From: Dickeya dianthicola NCPPB 453 | GTDB taxonomy: Bacteria; Pseudomonadota; Gammaproteobacteria; Enterobacterales; Enterobacteriaceae | Direction of reading: 5' to 3' | Assembly (NCBI RefSeq): GCF_000365305.1 | Contig: NZ_CM001841.1 | Location: forward strand, 923,653-987,652 | Length of the DNA stretch: 64,000 nucleotides | In this document: piece after piece, positions 25,283 through 32,972 of the stretch | Position numbering within the stretch: the stretch's first letter is position 1 | How the letters are laid out: the number at the start of each line of letters is the position of its first letter | The notes under the pieces: model-generated | Database searches by the model: none | What the model was told of the DNA's origin: nothing | The model's input: only the letters and a program-made list of their open reading frames with translations | Translations under genes and position numbers: made by a program

Positions 25283-28200
25283 ATGTGTCATATGCGCATG
25301 GCGTTGAATACGTTAAGGTTTTCTTATGCCAGAAAATCGACGATGCTTCATCGTATCGCCGTGTTTCACCGTATAAAAACGGATTTTCATCACCGTGGGA
25401 ACGCGCAAGATAAAAAGCGATTTAACAGGCGGGTGATCGCTGTACTGCTGCTGGCCCAACTGACGGGCTCCGTATTACATCCGGCGCTGGCGGCTACCGC
25501 TGAGGATTTTCGGACCCGCGAATATATGTTTAACGGCGCGGCGCTGGATTCCATGCATGTCGCCGAAGCCTACGCGTTGGGATACAGCGGCGCCGGGGTA
25601 ACGGTCGGCATTATCAACCGCGTCGGCGATCTGTCCGGCAATAATGAATTTAATGGAAAAGTGGATGCCGGTTCGCACTGGGTCAGCGACCCCAGCAGCG
25701 CCAGCCCGCACGGTTATTGGGTAGCCGGGGGGATTGGCGCGGCAAGGAATGGTTTCGGCATGCAGGGCGTGGCCTATAACTCGAACCTGTTAACGCTGGG
25801 AACGGATAATTCCGTCAATGATCTGTTTCAGGGCATGGCCGATATGACCAACCGTCCGGACGTGAAAATTATCAGCAACAGCTGGAACTTTCTGTTTTAT
25901 CCCGACCAGCTTTCCTCTTATTCCGCCGCTATGCAGGACCTGCTGTTAAATACGGTGGTGTCCGCCTATACCAGCGCGGCGGATGTGCTGGCCAGTCAGG
26001 GGCAGTTAATGGTGATGGCGGCCGGGAACGAAGGGCACCTGACGCCGGCGCTGTTTGCCGCGTTGCCTACAGTGCTGGACAATAACGGTCTTCAGGACAA
26101 CATCGCCAACACCTGGATTAACGTCATGGCGTACGATCCGTCTCAGCCCACCAGCAGCGCGGCGTTTATCGCCACCTTCAGCAACCTGGCGCAGGGCGCG
26201 ACCGACTATAGCCTGCTGGCGCCGGGCGTAAATGTCATAACCACCTCCACCAACAACACCTTCGTTCGGATCAACGGCACCTCGTTCTCCTCACCTTATG
26301 TCGCCGGCGTCGGCGCGCTGGTCAGTCAGGCGTTTCCCTACATGAGCGGCAAGCAGATTGCCGATGTGCTGTTGTCCACCGCGACGCCGCTGACCGGCAG
26401 TAGTTTGCCGAAAGCGGTGGTGCTGGCCAACGAGCAGTATGATGAAAACCAGTCGCTCACCAGCAGCGCCATCAAGGTGTATGCCACCCGCACCGGTATC
26501 ACCTTCACCGATAATGAGCTCACTACGCTGGTGAGCTCGCTGAAGATTAACAGCACATATAGCGGCATGACGGACGACCAGGTTCGCGCCGCGATTTTGA
26601 GCGCCGCCACCGATCAGAATATTACCGTGATGACGCAGAACGACTATCAGGCGCTGTTCGGTCAGGGGGTGGTTAATGCTTTTAAAGCGGTGCAAGGCCC
26701 CGGCTTGCTGAATGCCAAACGTCTGGTGAACAGCGATCTCAGCAGCGGCACCTTTGGCGGGAACGTTGCTCTCTATTCGATAGATACCAAGGGCATTGAC
26801 AGCACCTGGAGCAACGATATCGGTCAGATAAAAAATACCGCCAGCGGCAGCGCGCTGTCCGGGCTGGACGTCGGCCTGCGTAAGCAAGGTGCCGGCACGT
26901 TGTACCTGACCGGTAATGATACGTTTGCCGGTCCGACCGTGGTGGAGGGCGGCAAGCTGATTGTGGGCAAGGTCGCTGGCGACGCTGGACGTCTGGCGGG
27001 CGACGCCTGGGTGCAGTCCGGCGCGGTGCTGGGCGGGCACGGCGCCATCAACGGTTCGGTAGTGGTGCAGAATGGCGGCACGCTATCGCCCGGCAATTCG
27101 GTCGGGACGCTGACGGTCGGCAATGTACGTTTTGACTCCGGCTCGATTTATGAATTTGAGATTGATTCGCAGGGCAACGCCGATCAACTGGTGGTGACCA
27201 ATAATGCTCAACTGGCGGGAACCGTGAAGCTGGTCGGGCGGACCACCGGGCATCTGGGTGATAGGTTCGCGCTGGTGCAGGCGGGAGGAACGCTGACCGG
27301 CGCGTTCGACAAGCTGGAGTCGGTCAATAACTCGCTGTTTTTGGCCGACGCGCTTAGCTACAACCCGCAAAGCGCGTTCGTCAGCGTGGTGCGTAACAAC
27401 GTACGCTTTAGCGATGTGGCCCAAACCGCCAATCAGAAATCGGTGGCGAACGCCATTGATAACCAGTCGGGCACTGCGGTGCTGAGCGCCATTGCCGACC
27501 TGCAGGATGCCGACAGCGCCCGGCGCGCCTTTGATAATCTGAACGGCGAGTTCTACGCCACGGCGCGCAATGCGCTGATTCGAAACAGCCGGTCGGTACG
27601 CGATATCCTGAACAGCACTATGAGCGGCGCGGGCAAAGGTGCTGAGCCCTGGGTGAGCAGTTGGGGGTATGACGGCCGTCAGGATGGCGACGGCGCGCAG
27701 GCGGGCATGAAATACAATGGCTACGGTCTGCTGCTTGGCAATGGCGGGCATGTGGGGGAACAGGGGACGCTGGGGTTTGCCGTTGGGGCGGAAAAAGGGC
27801 GGATCACGATGGACGATCGCGCGTCACGCGGCGACCTGAACGCTTACCACGCTGGCGTTTATCTGTCTGGCCGGGCGTTGGCGCTCGACCTGCGGTCCGG
27901 GCTCAGTTACAGCTATCTCACCCTCGACAGCCAGCGCGGCATCAACGTCTCTGGGCTGAACGGGCAGGCGACGGGCGATTATCGCGCCAATCTGGCGCAG
28001 GGCTTCGTTGAAGCCAGCCATCGGTTTGATTTCTTTAATACCCTGAGCGTGGAACCGTATGGCAACACCGCCTGGGTCTGGCTACAGAATCAGAGCGGTC
28101 AAGAGGGCGGGAACGGTGCAGCGCTGGCGTTTGAGAAGGACACCACCCGCACCGCCTTTGCGACCGGCGGCCTGCGTCTGAAACTACGGCCATTGTCACG

Positions 28201-28462
28201 CCTGCCGGTTTCGCTGTACGGGGATATCGGCTATCAGCGCCGCTTAACCCGCGACGATAATCAAGTCCGGCTGCGCTTTGTTTCCGGCGGCGGCACCTTT
28301 ACCACCGAAGGGTTGCCGCTGGCGGATAATACCCGACTGATGCGGGCGGGCGTCGCGGTGGACTTCTCCCGCAATATCCACCTGTCGCTGGGGTATCAGG
28401 GCGATCGCGCAACCCGGGTGAAAGACGACAGCGCGCAGGCGCTGTTCAGTATGGCGTTTTGA
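25283..28462 (+). CDS. Subtilase (S8) autotransporter with an altered catalytic triad
   Basis: A 1059-residue type Va autotransporter. An unusually long basic N-terminus (about 50 residues) precedes a hydrophobic signal segment (VIAVLLLAQLTGSVLHPALA, 51-70). The S8 domain (about 75-400) keeps H143 (SPHGYWVAG), oxyanion N249 (AAGNEG) and S334 (NGTSFSSPYVAG), but the position of the catalytic Asp reads Asn112 (VTVGIINRVGD). A passenger with an autotransporter-associated repeat follows (532-563, LYLTGNDTFAGPTVVEGGK), then a beta-barrel from about 788 ending in Phe. The start could also be the ATG at 25292, 25298 or 25343. It resembles the Serratia/Bordetella serine-protease autotransporters; whether it is an active protease is doubtful. 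Confidence 0.9.
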   Translation: MCHMRMALNTLRFSYARKSTMLHRIAVFHRIKTDFHHRGNAQDKKRFNRRVIAVLLLAQLTGSVLHPALAATAEDFRTREYMFNGAALDSMHVAEAYALGYSGAGVTVGIINRVGDLSGNNEFNGKVDAGSHWVSDPSSASPHGYWVAGGIGAARNGFGMQGVAYNSNLLTLGTDNSVNDLFQGMADMTNRPDVKIISNSWNFLFYPDQLSSYSAAMQDLLLNTVVSAYTSAADVLASQGQLMVMAAGNEGHLTPALFAALPTVLDNNGLQDNIANTWINVMAYDPSQPTSSAAFIATFSNLAQGATDYSLLAPGVNVITTSTNNTFVRINGTSFSSPYVAGVGALVSQAFPYMSGKQIADVLLSTATPLTGSSLPKAVVLANEQYDENQSLTSSAIKVYATRTGITFTDNELTTLVSSLKINSTYSGMTDDQVRAAILSAATDQNITVMTQNDYQALFGQGVVNAFKAVQGPGLLNAKRLVNSDLSSGTFGGNVALYSIDTKGIDSTWSNDIGQIKNTASGSALSGLDVGLRKQGAGTLYLTGNDTFAGPTVVEGGKLIVGKVAGDAGRLAGDAWVQSGAVLGGHGAINGSVVVQNGGTLSPGNSVGTLTVGNVRFDSGSIYEFEIDSQGNADQLVVTNNAQLAGTVKLVGRTTGHLGDRFALVQAGGTLTGAFDKLESVNNSLFLADALSYNPQSAFVSVVRNNVRFSDVAQTANQKSVANAIDNQSGTAVLSAIADLQDADSARRAFDNLNGEFYATARNALIRNSRSVRDILNSTMSGAGKGAEPWVSSWGYDGRQDGDGAQAGMKYNGYGLLLGNGGHVGEQGTLGFAVGAEKGRITMDDRASRGDLNAYHAGVYLSGRALALDLRSGLSYSYLTLDSQRGINVSGLNGQATGDYRANLAQGFVEASHRFDFFNTLSVEPYGNTAWVWLQNQSGQEGGNGAALAFEKDTTRTAFATGGLRLKLRPLSRLPVSLYGDIGYQRRLTRDDNQVRLRFVSGGGTFTTEGLPLADNTRLMRAGVAVDFSRNIHLSLGYQGDRATRVKDDSAQALFSMAF

Positions 28463-28499
28463 CCGTATGGCATTCTGACAGCATGACGTGCTGAGCCGG

Positions 28500-28525
28500 C
28501 GCGCCTTCCCTGTAGGGGAGGCGCG
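28500..28525. terminator. Hairpin in the convergent gap between the autotransporter and tas
   Basis: CGCGCCTTCCC and GGGGAGGCGCG pair with one mismatch around TGTA. There is no T tract on either side, so it is a weak candidate terminator shared by two convergent genes. Confidence 0.45.
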
Positions 28526-28533
28526 TGGCGAGG

Positions 28534-29574
28534 TCAGGGCGCGGGAATGGTAAAGCGACGGTGGATGTCTTCCAGTTCCGTCAGCACGTCTTCGCCGAGC
28601 GTCAGCTCAAGGCTGCCCAGATTAATTTTTAATTGTTCCAGCGTGGTGGCGCCGAGCAGGGTGCTGGCGACAAACGGCTGCTGACGCACAAACGCCAGCG
28701 CCATTTGCGCCGGGTCCAGCCCGTGTTTTTGCGCCAGCGCCACGTATTCGGCGATGGCTTGCTGGGTATGGGGCGCCGAGTAGCGCACAAAACGGCTGAA
28801 CAGCGTATTGCGCGCGCCGGCCGGTTTGGCGCCGTTCAGGTACTTGCCCGTCAAGGTGCCAAACGCCAGCGGCGAGTAGGCCAGCAGCTCCACCCCTTCA
28901 TGCTGGCTGATTTCCGCCAGGCCAACCTCGAAGCTGCGGTTCAGCAGGCTATAGGGATTCTGGATAGAGACAATGCGCGGCAGCTCGTGCTTTTCCGCCA
29001 GTTGCAGATAGCGCATCACGCCCCACGGAGTTTCGTTCGACACGCCGATATAGCGAATTTTACCGGCACGCACTTGCTCGCTCAGCGCTTCCAGCGTTTC
29101 CAGCAGCGTGACGGCCGGTTTTTCGCTGGTGTACTGATAGCTCAGTTTGCCGAAGCTATTGGTCTGGCGCTGCGGCCAGTGCAACTGATACAGGTCGATG
29201 TAGTCGGTGTTCAGACGCTTGAGGCTGTCATCCAGTGCGGCGCGGATATTTTTGCGGTCCAGCGCCTGCTGCGGACGCAGGCTGTTGTCGTTGCCGCGCA
29301 CCGGCCCGGCGACTTTGCTGGCGATGATCAGCTTTTCGCGCCCGCCGCGGCTTTTCAGCCAGGAACCGATATAGCTTTCCGTCAGCCCCTGCGTTTGCGA
29401 ATGCGGCGGAACCGGATAGATTTCCGCAGTATCAATCAGGTTAACGCCGGCGGCGACCGCGAGATCCAACTGGGCGTGGGCATCCGCTTCGCTGTTCTGT
29501 TCGCCAAAGGTCATGGTACCCAGAGCCAACGTACTGACTTCCAAACTGCTGTGGGGAATACGGTGATAGAGCAT
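28534..29574 (-). CDS. tas: Tas-family NADP(H)-dependent aldo-keto reductase
   Basis: TIM-barrel oxidoreductase. E. coli Tas was found by its ability to rescue tyrosine auxotrophy; its physiological substrate is not settled. The ATG at 29574 gives 346 residues, the E. coli length (MLYHRIPHSSLEVSTLALGT); a frame to 29625 adds a basic tail with no family match. AKR features are IDTAEIYPVP (catalytic Asp/Tyr), IASKVAGPVRG (Lys) and DLYQLHWPQR (His). The neighbour order tas, ygdR, ygdQ, mutH matches E. coli. Confidence 0.94.
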   Translation of the reverse strand: MLYHRIPHSSLEVSTLALGTMTFGEQNSEADAHAQLDLAVAAGVNLIDTAEIYPVPPHSQTQGLTESYIGSWLKSRGGREKLIIASKVAGPVRGNDNSLRPQQALDRKNIRAALDDSLKRLNTDYIDLYQLHWPQRQTNSFGKLSYQYTSEKPAVTLLETLEALSEQVRAGKIRYIGVSNETPWGVMRYLQLAEKHELPRIVSIQNPYSLLNRSFEVGLAEISQHEGVELLAYSPLAFGTLTGKYLNGAKPAGARNTLFSRFVRYSAPHTQQAIAEYVALAQKHGLDPAQMALAFVRQQPFVASTLLGATTLEQLKINLGSLELTLGEDVLTELEDIHRRFTIPAP

Positions 29575-29788
29575 TGCAGTGTCCTTTTTATTCTTCTGAG
29601 TAACGTGGGTGCGACGGCGCCGCATTTTCGACTATAACCAAGCCGTGACGAGGGGGGAAGACTCTTTGTGCGGGAACGTCGGGCATTAATGCGGGAAAAA
29701 ATGGTTTTCCCCCAGATAGGGGGAGCGACGGGGATGGCGGGGCCGCTCAACATCCCCGAATCTGACCTGGATGACGCGAATAAACGTT

Positions 29789-30007
29789 CTAACGTTCAAT
29801 TACCTGGGAAATGTTGTTGTTATTGATCTGGCGTTTCACACCTTCTTCATCAGTATAACTGAGCAGGCCGGTGGCTGGGTCCAGCGCCGGTTTTCCCCTG
29901 GTCAGCAGCATCTGGCCGTCTTTTGTGGCGATAACATAATGGCTGGCGCAGCCGGAGAGCAGGACGACAAAAGTCAGGGCAACGGCGGTTTTTATCCGAA
30001 ATCGCAT
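29789..30007 (-). CDS. ygdR: YgdI/YgdR family small lipoprotein (DUF903)
   Basis: A 72-residue lipoprotein with a signal ending in LLSGC and a short beta-rich domain (HYVIATKDGQMLLTRGKPAL ... DEEGVKRQINNNNISQVIE). Function is unknown. The length is the same as E. coli YgdR, and the place between tas and ygdQ agrees. E. coli also has the paralogue YgdI, so the exact symbol rests on position. Confidence 0.88.
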   Translation of the reverse strand: MRFRIKTAVALTFVVLLSGCASHYVIATKDGQMLLTRGKPALDPATGLLSYTDEEGVKRQINNNNISQVIER

Positions 30008-30160
30008 GCTGAATTTACCTGTTATTTAGCAAAAAAATTGAACGTCTTTTTAGTCTAACAAAGCGTCGCCTGGGCGAGGTTAGGATTTATGGTAAAAAAA
30101 TTAAAAAGATACGTAAAAATGGGGCGGGAAACGGCGTACTGACCGTTTCCCGCGGGGAAG

Positions 30161-30877
30161 TTATCGTTTTTTGACGGATTTCTTGCCGCGCATCAGGTTC
30201 AGCGCTTCCACTGACATGGAGAAGAACATGGCGAAGTAGATGTAGCCTTTCGGCACGTGGATATCGACGCTTTCCAGAATCAGCGTAAAGCCCACCAGAA
30301 TCAGGAATGACAACGCCAGCATTTTCACTGACGGGTGGCGATCGACAAATTCGCCGATCGGGCGGGCGGAAAACATCATGACGCCGACGGCAATCACCAC
30401 CGCCGCCATCATAATGAACAGATGATCGGACAGGCCCACGGCGGTAATCACCGAATCCAGGCTGAAGATGATGTCCAGCAGCATAATCTGCACGATGGCG
30501 CCAAAGAAGGAATGCACCTGCGAGGTATGGTCTTGTGCGCCGCCTTCAATGGTTTCGTGAATCTCCTTGCTGGATTTCCAGATCAAGAACAGGCCGCCGA
30601 GGAACAGAATCAGGTCACGGGCGGAAACGTCCTGTTCAAATACGCTAAACAGCGGATTGGTGAGTCTGATAACCCAGGCGATGGACGCCAGCAGGCCGAG
30701 GCGCATCAGCATAGCGCCCATCAGGCCGATACGGCGGGCTTTGTTCTGCTGATGTTTGGGGAGCTTGGCGACAACCAGCGACAAAAAGATGATGTTGTCT
30801 ATGCCCAGCACGATTTCCAGTATGGTAAGTGTTCCCAGCGCCAGCCAGGCGTTGGGATCTGCGATCCAATCGAACAT
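30161..30877 (-). CDS. ygdQ: TerC-family integral membrane protein YgdQ
   Basis: A 238-residue inner-membrane protein with about seven hydrophobic segments. It has the TerC motifs EIVLGIDNIIFLSL (residues 21-34) and DIIFSLDSVITAVG, whose acidic residues inside the membrane suggest metal-ion handling. Family members have been tied to manganese or tellurite resistance; this one's substrate is unknown. The gene order tas-ygdR-ygdQ-mutH is conserved. Confidence 0.92.
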   Translation of the reverse strand: MFDWIADPNAWLALGTLTILEIVLGIDNIIFLSLVVAKLPKHQQNKARRIGLMGAMLMRLGLLASIAWVIRLTNPLFSVFEQDVSARDLILFLGGLFLIWKSSKEIHETIEGGAQDHTSQVHSFFGAIVQIMLLDIIFSLDSVITAVGLSDHLFIMMAAVVIAVGVMMFSARPIGEFVDRHPSVKMLALSFLILVGFTLILESVDIHVPKGYIYFAMFFSMSVEALNLMRGKKSVKKR

Positions 30878-30975
30878 TGTCTCAATGCATCCTTAAACGA
30901 AACGTAAACGACCATTATCTCTGGCTTGACACCATGCAGGCAAGAGGATTTAGGCAGTGTCCCGCCCGGTGGGCA

Positions 30976-31662
30976 TTACAGCAGAAAATGCCGGGCCAGT
31001 AACGGTGTAGTAAAGGTTTTCTTCAGATAAAAACCGCGCGGCAGCGTCAGAATCGGCTGCCCGTGTTCGCCGATAGCGTCGGTCAGCGCCCGGCTGTTGG
31101 CGGCCTTGGGGCGTAACTGCAACACCTCGCCGTGGCGGGCGGTGATGCTTTCCACTTTGCCCAGCACGATCAAATCCATCAGCTCTTCCCAATCTCGCCG
31201 TAATTGCTGTTCTTCCTCCGGGCTGGGGCTCCATAACAGCGGCGCGCCGATACGACGCTCCCCCAGCGGGATAGGGCGCGACCCTTCCACCGGAATCCAC
31301 AGCACTCTGGTCAGCTTGCGGCGCACATGGCTGCTTTCCCAGGTGACTCCGCTGTTGCCGGTGAGCGGCGCCACGCAGACAAAGGTGGTTTCCAACGGCC
31401 GCCCCTGTTCATCCACCGGGATGGTTTTCAGCTCAATGCCGATATCGGGGAAGTCCTGCTCCGGCTTGCTACCGGCGCTGGCGCCGAGAAAGCGCTCCAG
31501 CAGCACGCCGATCCACCCTTTATCGCGCTTAAGGTCGGCGGGCAGCGGCAGTTGGGCGATGCGGGCCAGTTCCGCCAGCGAGTAGCCGGCCAGCGCCTGC
31601 GCCCGCAGCAACAGGGCCTGTTCACTGTCCGGCGCATTCTGGTGGGGAGTGGGTGTCTGCAT
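30976..31662 (-). CDS. mutH: DNA mismatch repair endonuclease
   Basis: Nicks the unmethylated strand at hemimethylated GATC when activated by MutS/MutL. From the ATG at 31662 the protein has 228 residues, and its catalytic D70, E77 and K79 ([12 protein letters not shown]) fall on E. coli numbering exactly, which supports this start over the one at 31689. The C-terminal [20 protein letters not shown] is conserved. It is divergent from rppH over an unusually long gap. Confidence 0.95.
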   Translation of the reverse strand: MQTPTPHQNAPDSEQALLLRAQALAGYSLAELARIAQLPLPADLKRDKGWIGVLLERFLGASAGSKPEQDFPDIGIELKTIPVDEQGRPLETTFVCVAPLTGNSGVTWESSHVRRKLTRVLWIPVEGSRPIPLGERRIGAPLLWSPSPEEEQQLRRDWEELMDLIVLGKVESITARHGEVLQLRPKAANSRALTDAIGEHGQPILTLPRGFYLKKTFTTPLLARHFLL

Positions 31663-31868
31663 GGATTGCTTGTCCGTTACTGATAACAAGAGTGATTAAA
31701 AAAAGTACAGCCATAACGGAGGATAACGTCAGGCCGTCGGTTATTTGGGTGAAGAATAATAATAGCATGATTCTTTTATGATTTTTCTCCCACTGTTCAC
31801 AGCGAAAAATAAGCTGCCGGTTTTTGTTCATGACAAGACACCGGCAATGAACAGGATTTTACACTATG

Positions 31869-31877
31869 TTATCCACA
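31869..31877 (+). promoter_or_regulatory. Perfect DnaA box
   Basis: TTATCCACA, identical to the strongest DnaA-binding 9-mer. Binding is predicted from sequence alone. Confidence 0.55.
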
Positions 31878-31987
31878 GTTTTTTGGGATAACTGGGATAA
31901 CTCGGGATCACTGTTTTGATTTACAGCCTTGACGAGGGGGGTTTTTGCTGGTTTTGCCGATTTTTTAGCTGGTTTTCGGTTGCCTCC

Positions 31988-31996
31988 TGTGGATAA
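31988..31996 (-). promoter_or_regulatory. Perfect DnaA box, inverted orientation
   Basis: TGTGGATAA is the reverse complement of TTATCCACA. It lies 119 bp from the first box and faces it. Confidence 0.55.
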
Positions 31997-32433
31997 GGCC
32001 GGCGTAGTGCGATCTTTCGCCATTTTGAAAATCACCTCAGATCCAGGCAGCGGCAGGCAGTGGAGAAGTCGGGGAAAGGCGGGTTAATTGGTTGAAAGGG
32101 AATGGCAATTTAGCGAGGAAGATCACAGCTTCCTGACGGACGATATTAGTTTTACGCACTTTTTCATGATGTTCTTCACAAAGATGTCCACAGAAAAAGT
32201 GAATAAACCGGCGGAATTGCCGCATGAATGTTTATAACTTTGATCCTATCTGTGGGTTAACGGCATGTTATCAGAGAAACACGGGGCGGCGAGGCGGCGG
32301 GCTGAGTCGCCGATGTTCGGTGTGATCGCCGGAAGCGGCATCAATAAAAGGGATGTAAAGCGGGAGTTTACCGTCTGTCAGGAGTGTGAAACAATCGAGT
32401 CATCTTTGCATTCTAGTTTATCGAGGTAGTCCG

Positions 32434-32961
32434 GTGATCGACGATGATGGCTACCGCCCGAATGTTGGTATTGTAATTTGTAATCGGCAGGGTCAGGTAT
32501 TGTGGGCCCGTCGCTACGGCCAGCACTCCTGGCAGTTTCCTCAAGGGGGAATCAACCCCGGAGAGAGCGCGGAACAAGCGATGTACCGCGAACTGTTCGA
32601 AGAAGTGGGGCTGCGGAAAAAGGATGTTCGTATCCTGGCTTCCACCCGAAGCTGGTTACGCTATAAATTGCCAAAACGTTTGGTGCGTTGGGATACAAAA
32701 CCGGTATGTATCGGCCAAAAGCAAAAATGGTTTCTGCTACAGTTAATGTGTAATGAATCAGACATCAACATGGAAAGCAGCGGCACCCCGGAATTCGACG
32801 GGTGGCGCTGGGTGAGCTACTGGTATCCGGTGCGCCAGGTGGTGTCGTTCAAACGTGACGTTTATCGAAAGGTGATGAAGGAGTTTGTCATCGCCGTGAT
32901 GCAACTACAGGAGAATTCGGCTACCCGAATGTCATCAGGAACCAGACGAAAAAGAGGATAA
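32434..32961 (+). CDS. rppH: RNA pyrophosphohydrolase
   Basis: Nudix enzyme that removes pyrophosphate from the 5' end of mRNA and so triggers RNase E decay. The family start [12 protein letters not shown] corresponds to a GTG at 32434, preceded by GAGG at suitable spacing; the frame reaching back to 32386 is not needed. The Nudix box [18 protein letters not shown] spans residues 38-55 and continues EEVGL, with E53, E56 and E57 as metal ligands. The protein has 175 residues and ends RRKRG. It is followed 11 bp later by ptsP, the conserved arrangement. Confidence 0.95.
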   Translation: MIDDDGYRPNVGIVICNRQGQVLWARRYGQHSWQFPQGGINPGESAEQAMYRELFEEVGLRKKDVRILASTRSWLRYKLPKRLVRWDTKPVCIGQKQKWFLLQLMCNESDINMESSGTPEFDGWRWVSYWYPVRQVVSFKRDVYRKVMKEFVIAVMQLQENSATRMSSGTRRKRG

Positions 32962-32972
32962 TCCGACCCATC

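Larger units (their letters stand above)
31663..32433. other. Long mutH-rppH intergenic region with DnaA-box-like sites
   Basis: About 770 bp, far longer than needed for two divergent promoters. It holds two perfect DnaA boxes, several GGGATAAC repeats (31884-31910) and a degenerate TGTGGGTTA (32253-32261). Small frames here (31622-31831, 32037-32225, minus) show no family. No RNA gene was recognised, but there is room for one. Confidence 0.45.

Noticed and set aside
31622..31831. 69-residue minus-strand frame with a membrane-like segment upstream of mutH
   Set aside because: It overlaps the mutH start and shows no conservation that I recognise; composition fits an AT-rich gap.
31869..31996. 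Possible replication origin
   Set aside because: Two DnaA boxes only, no AT-rich 13-mers or array of boxes, and the neighbours are not those of oriC.
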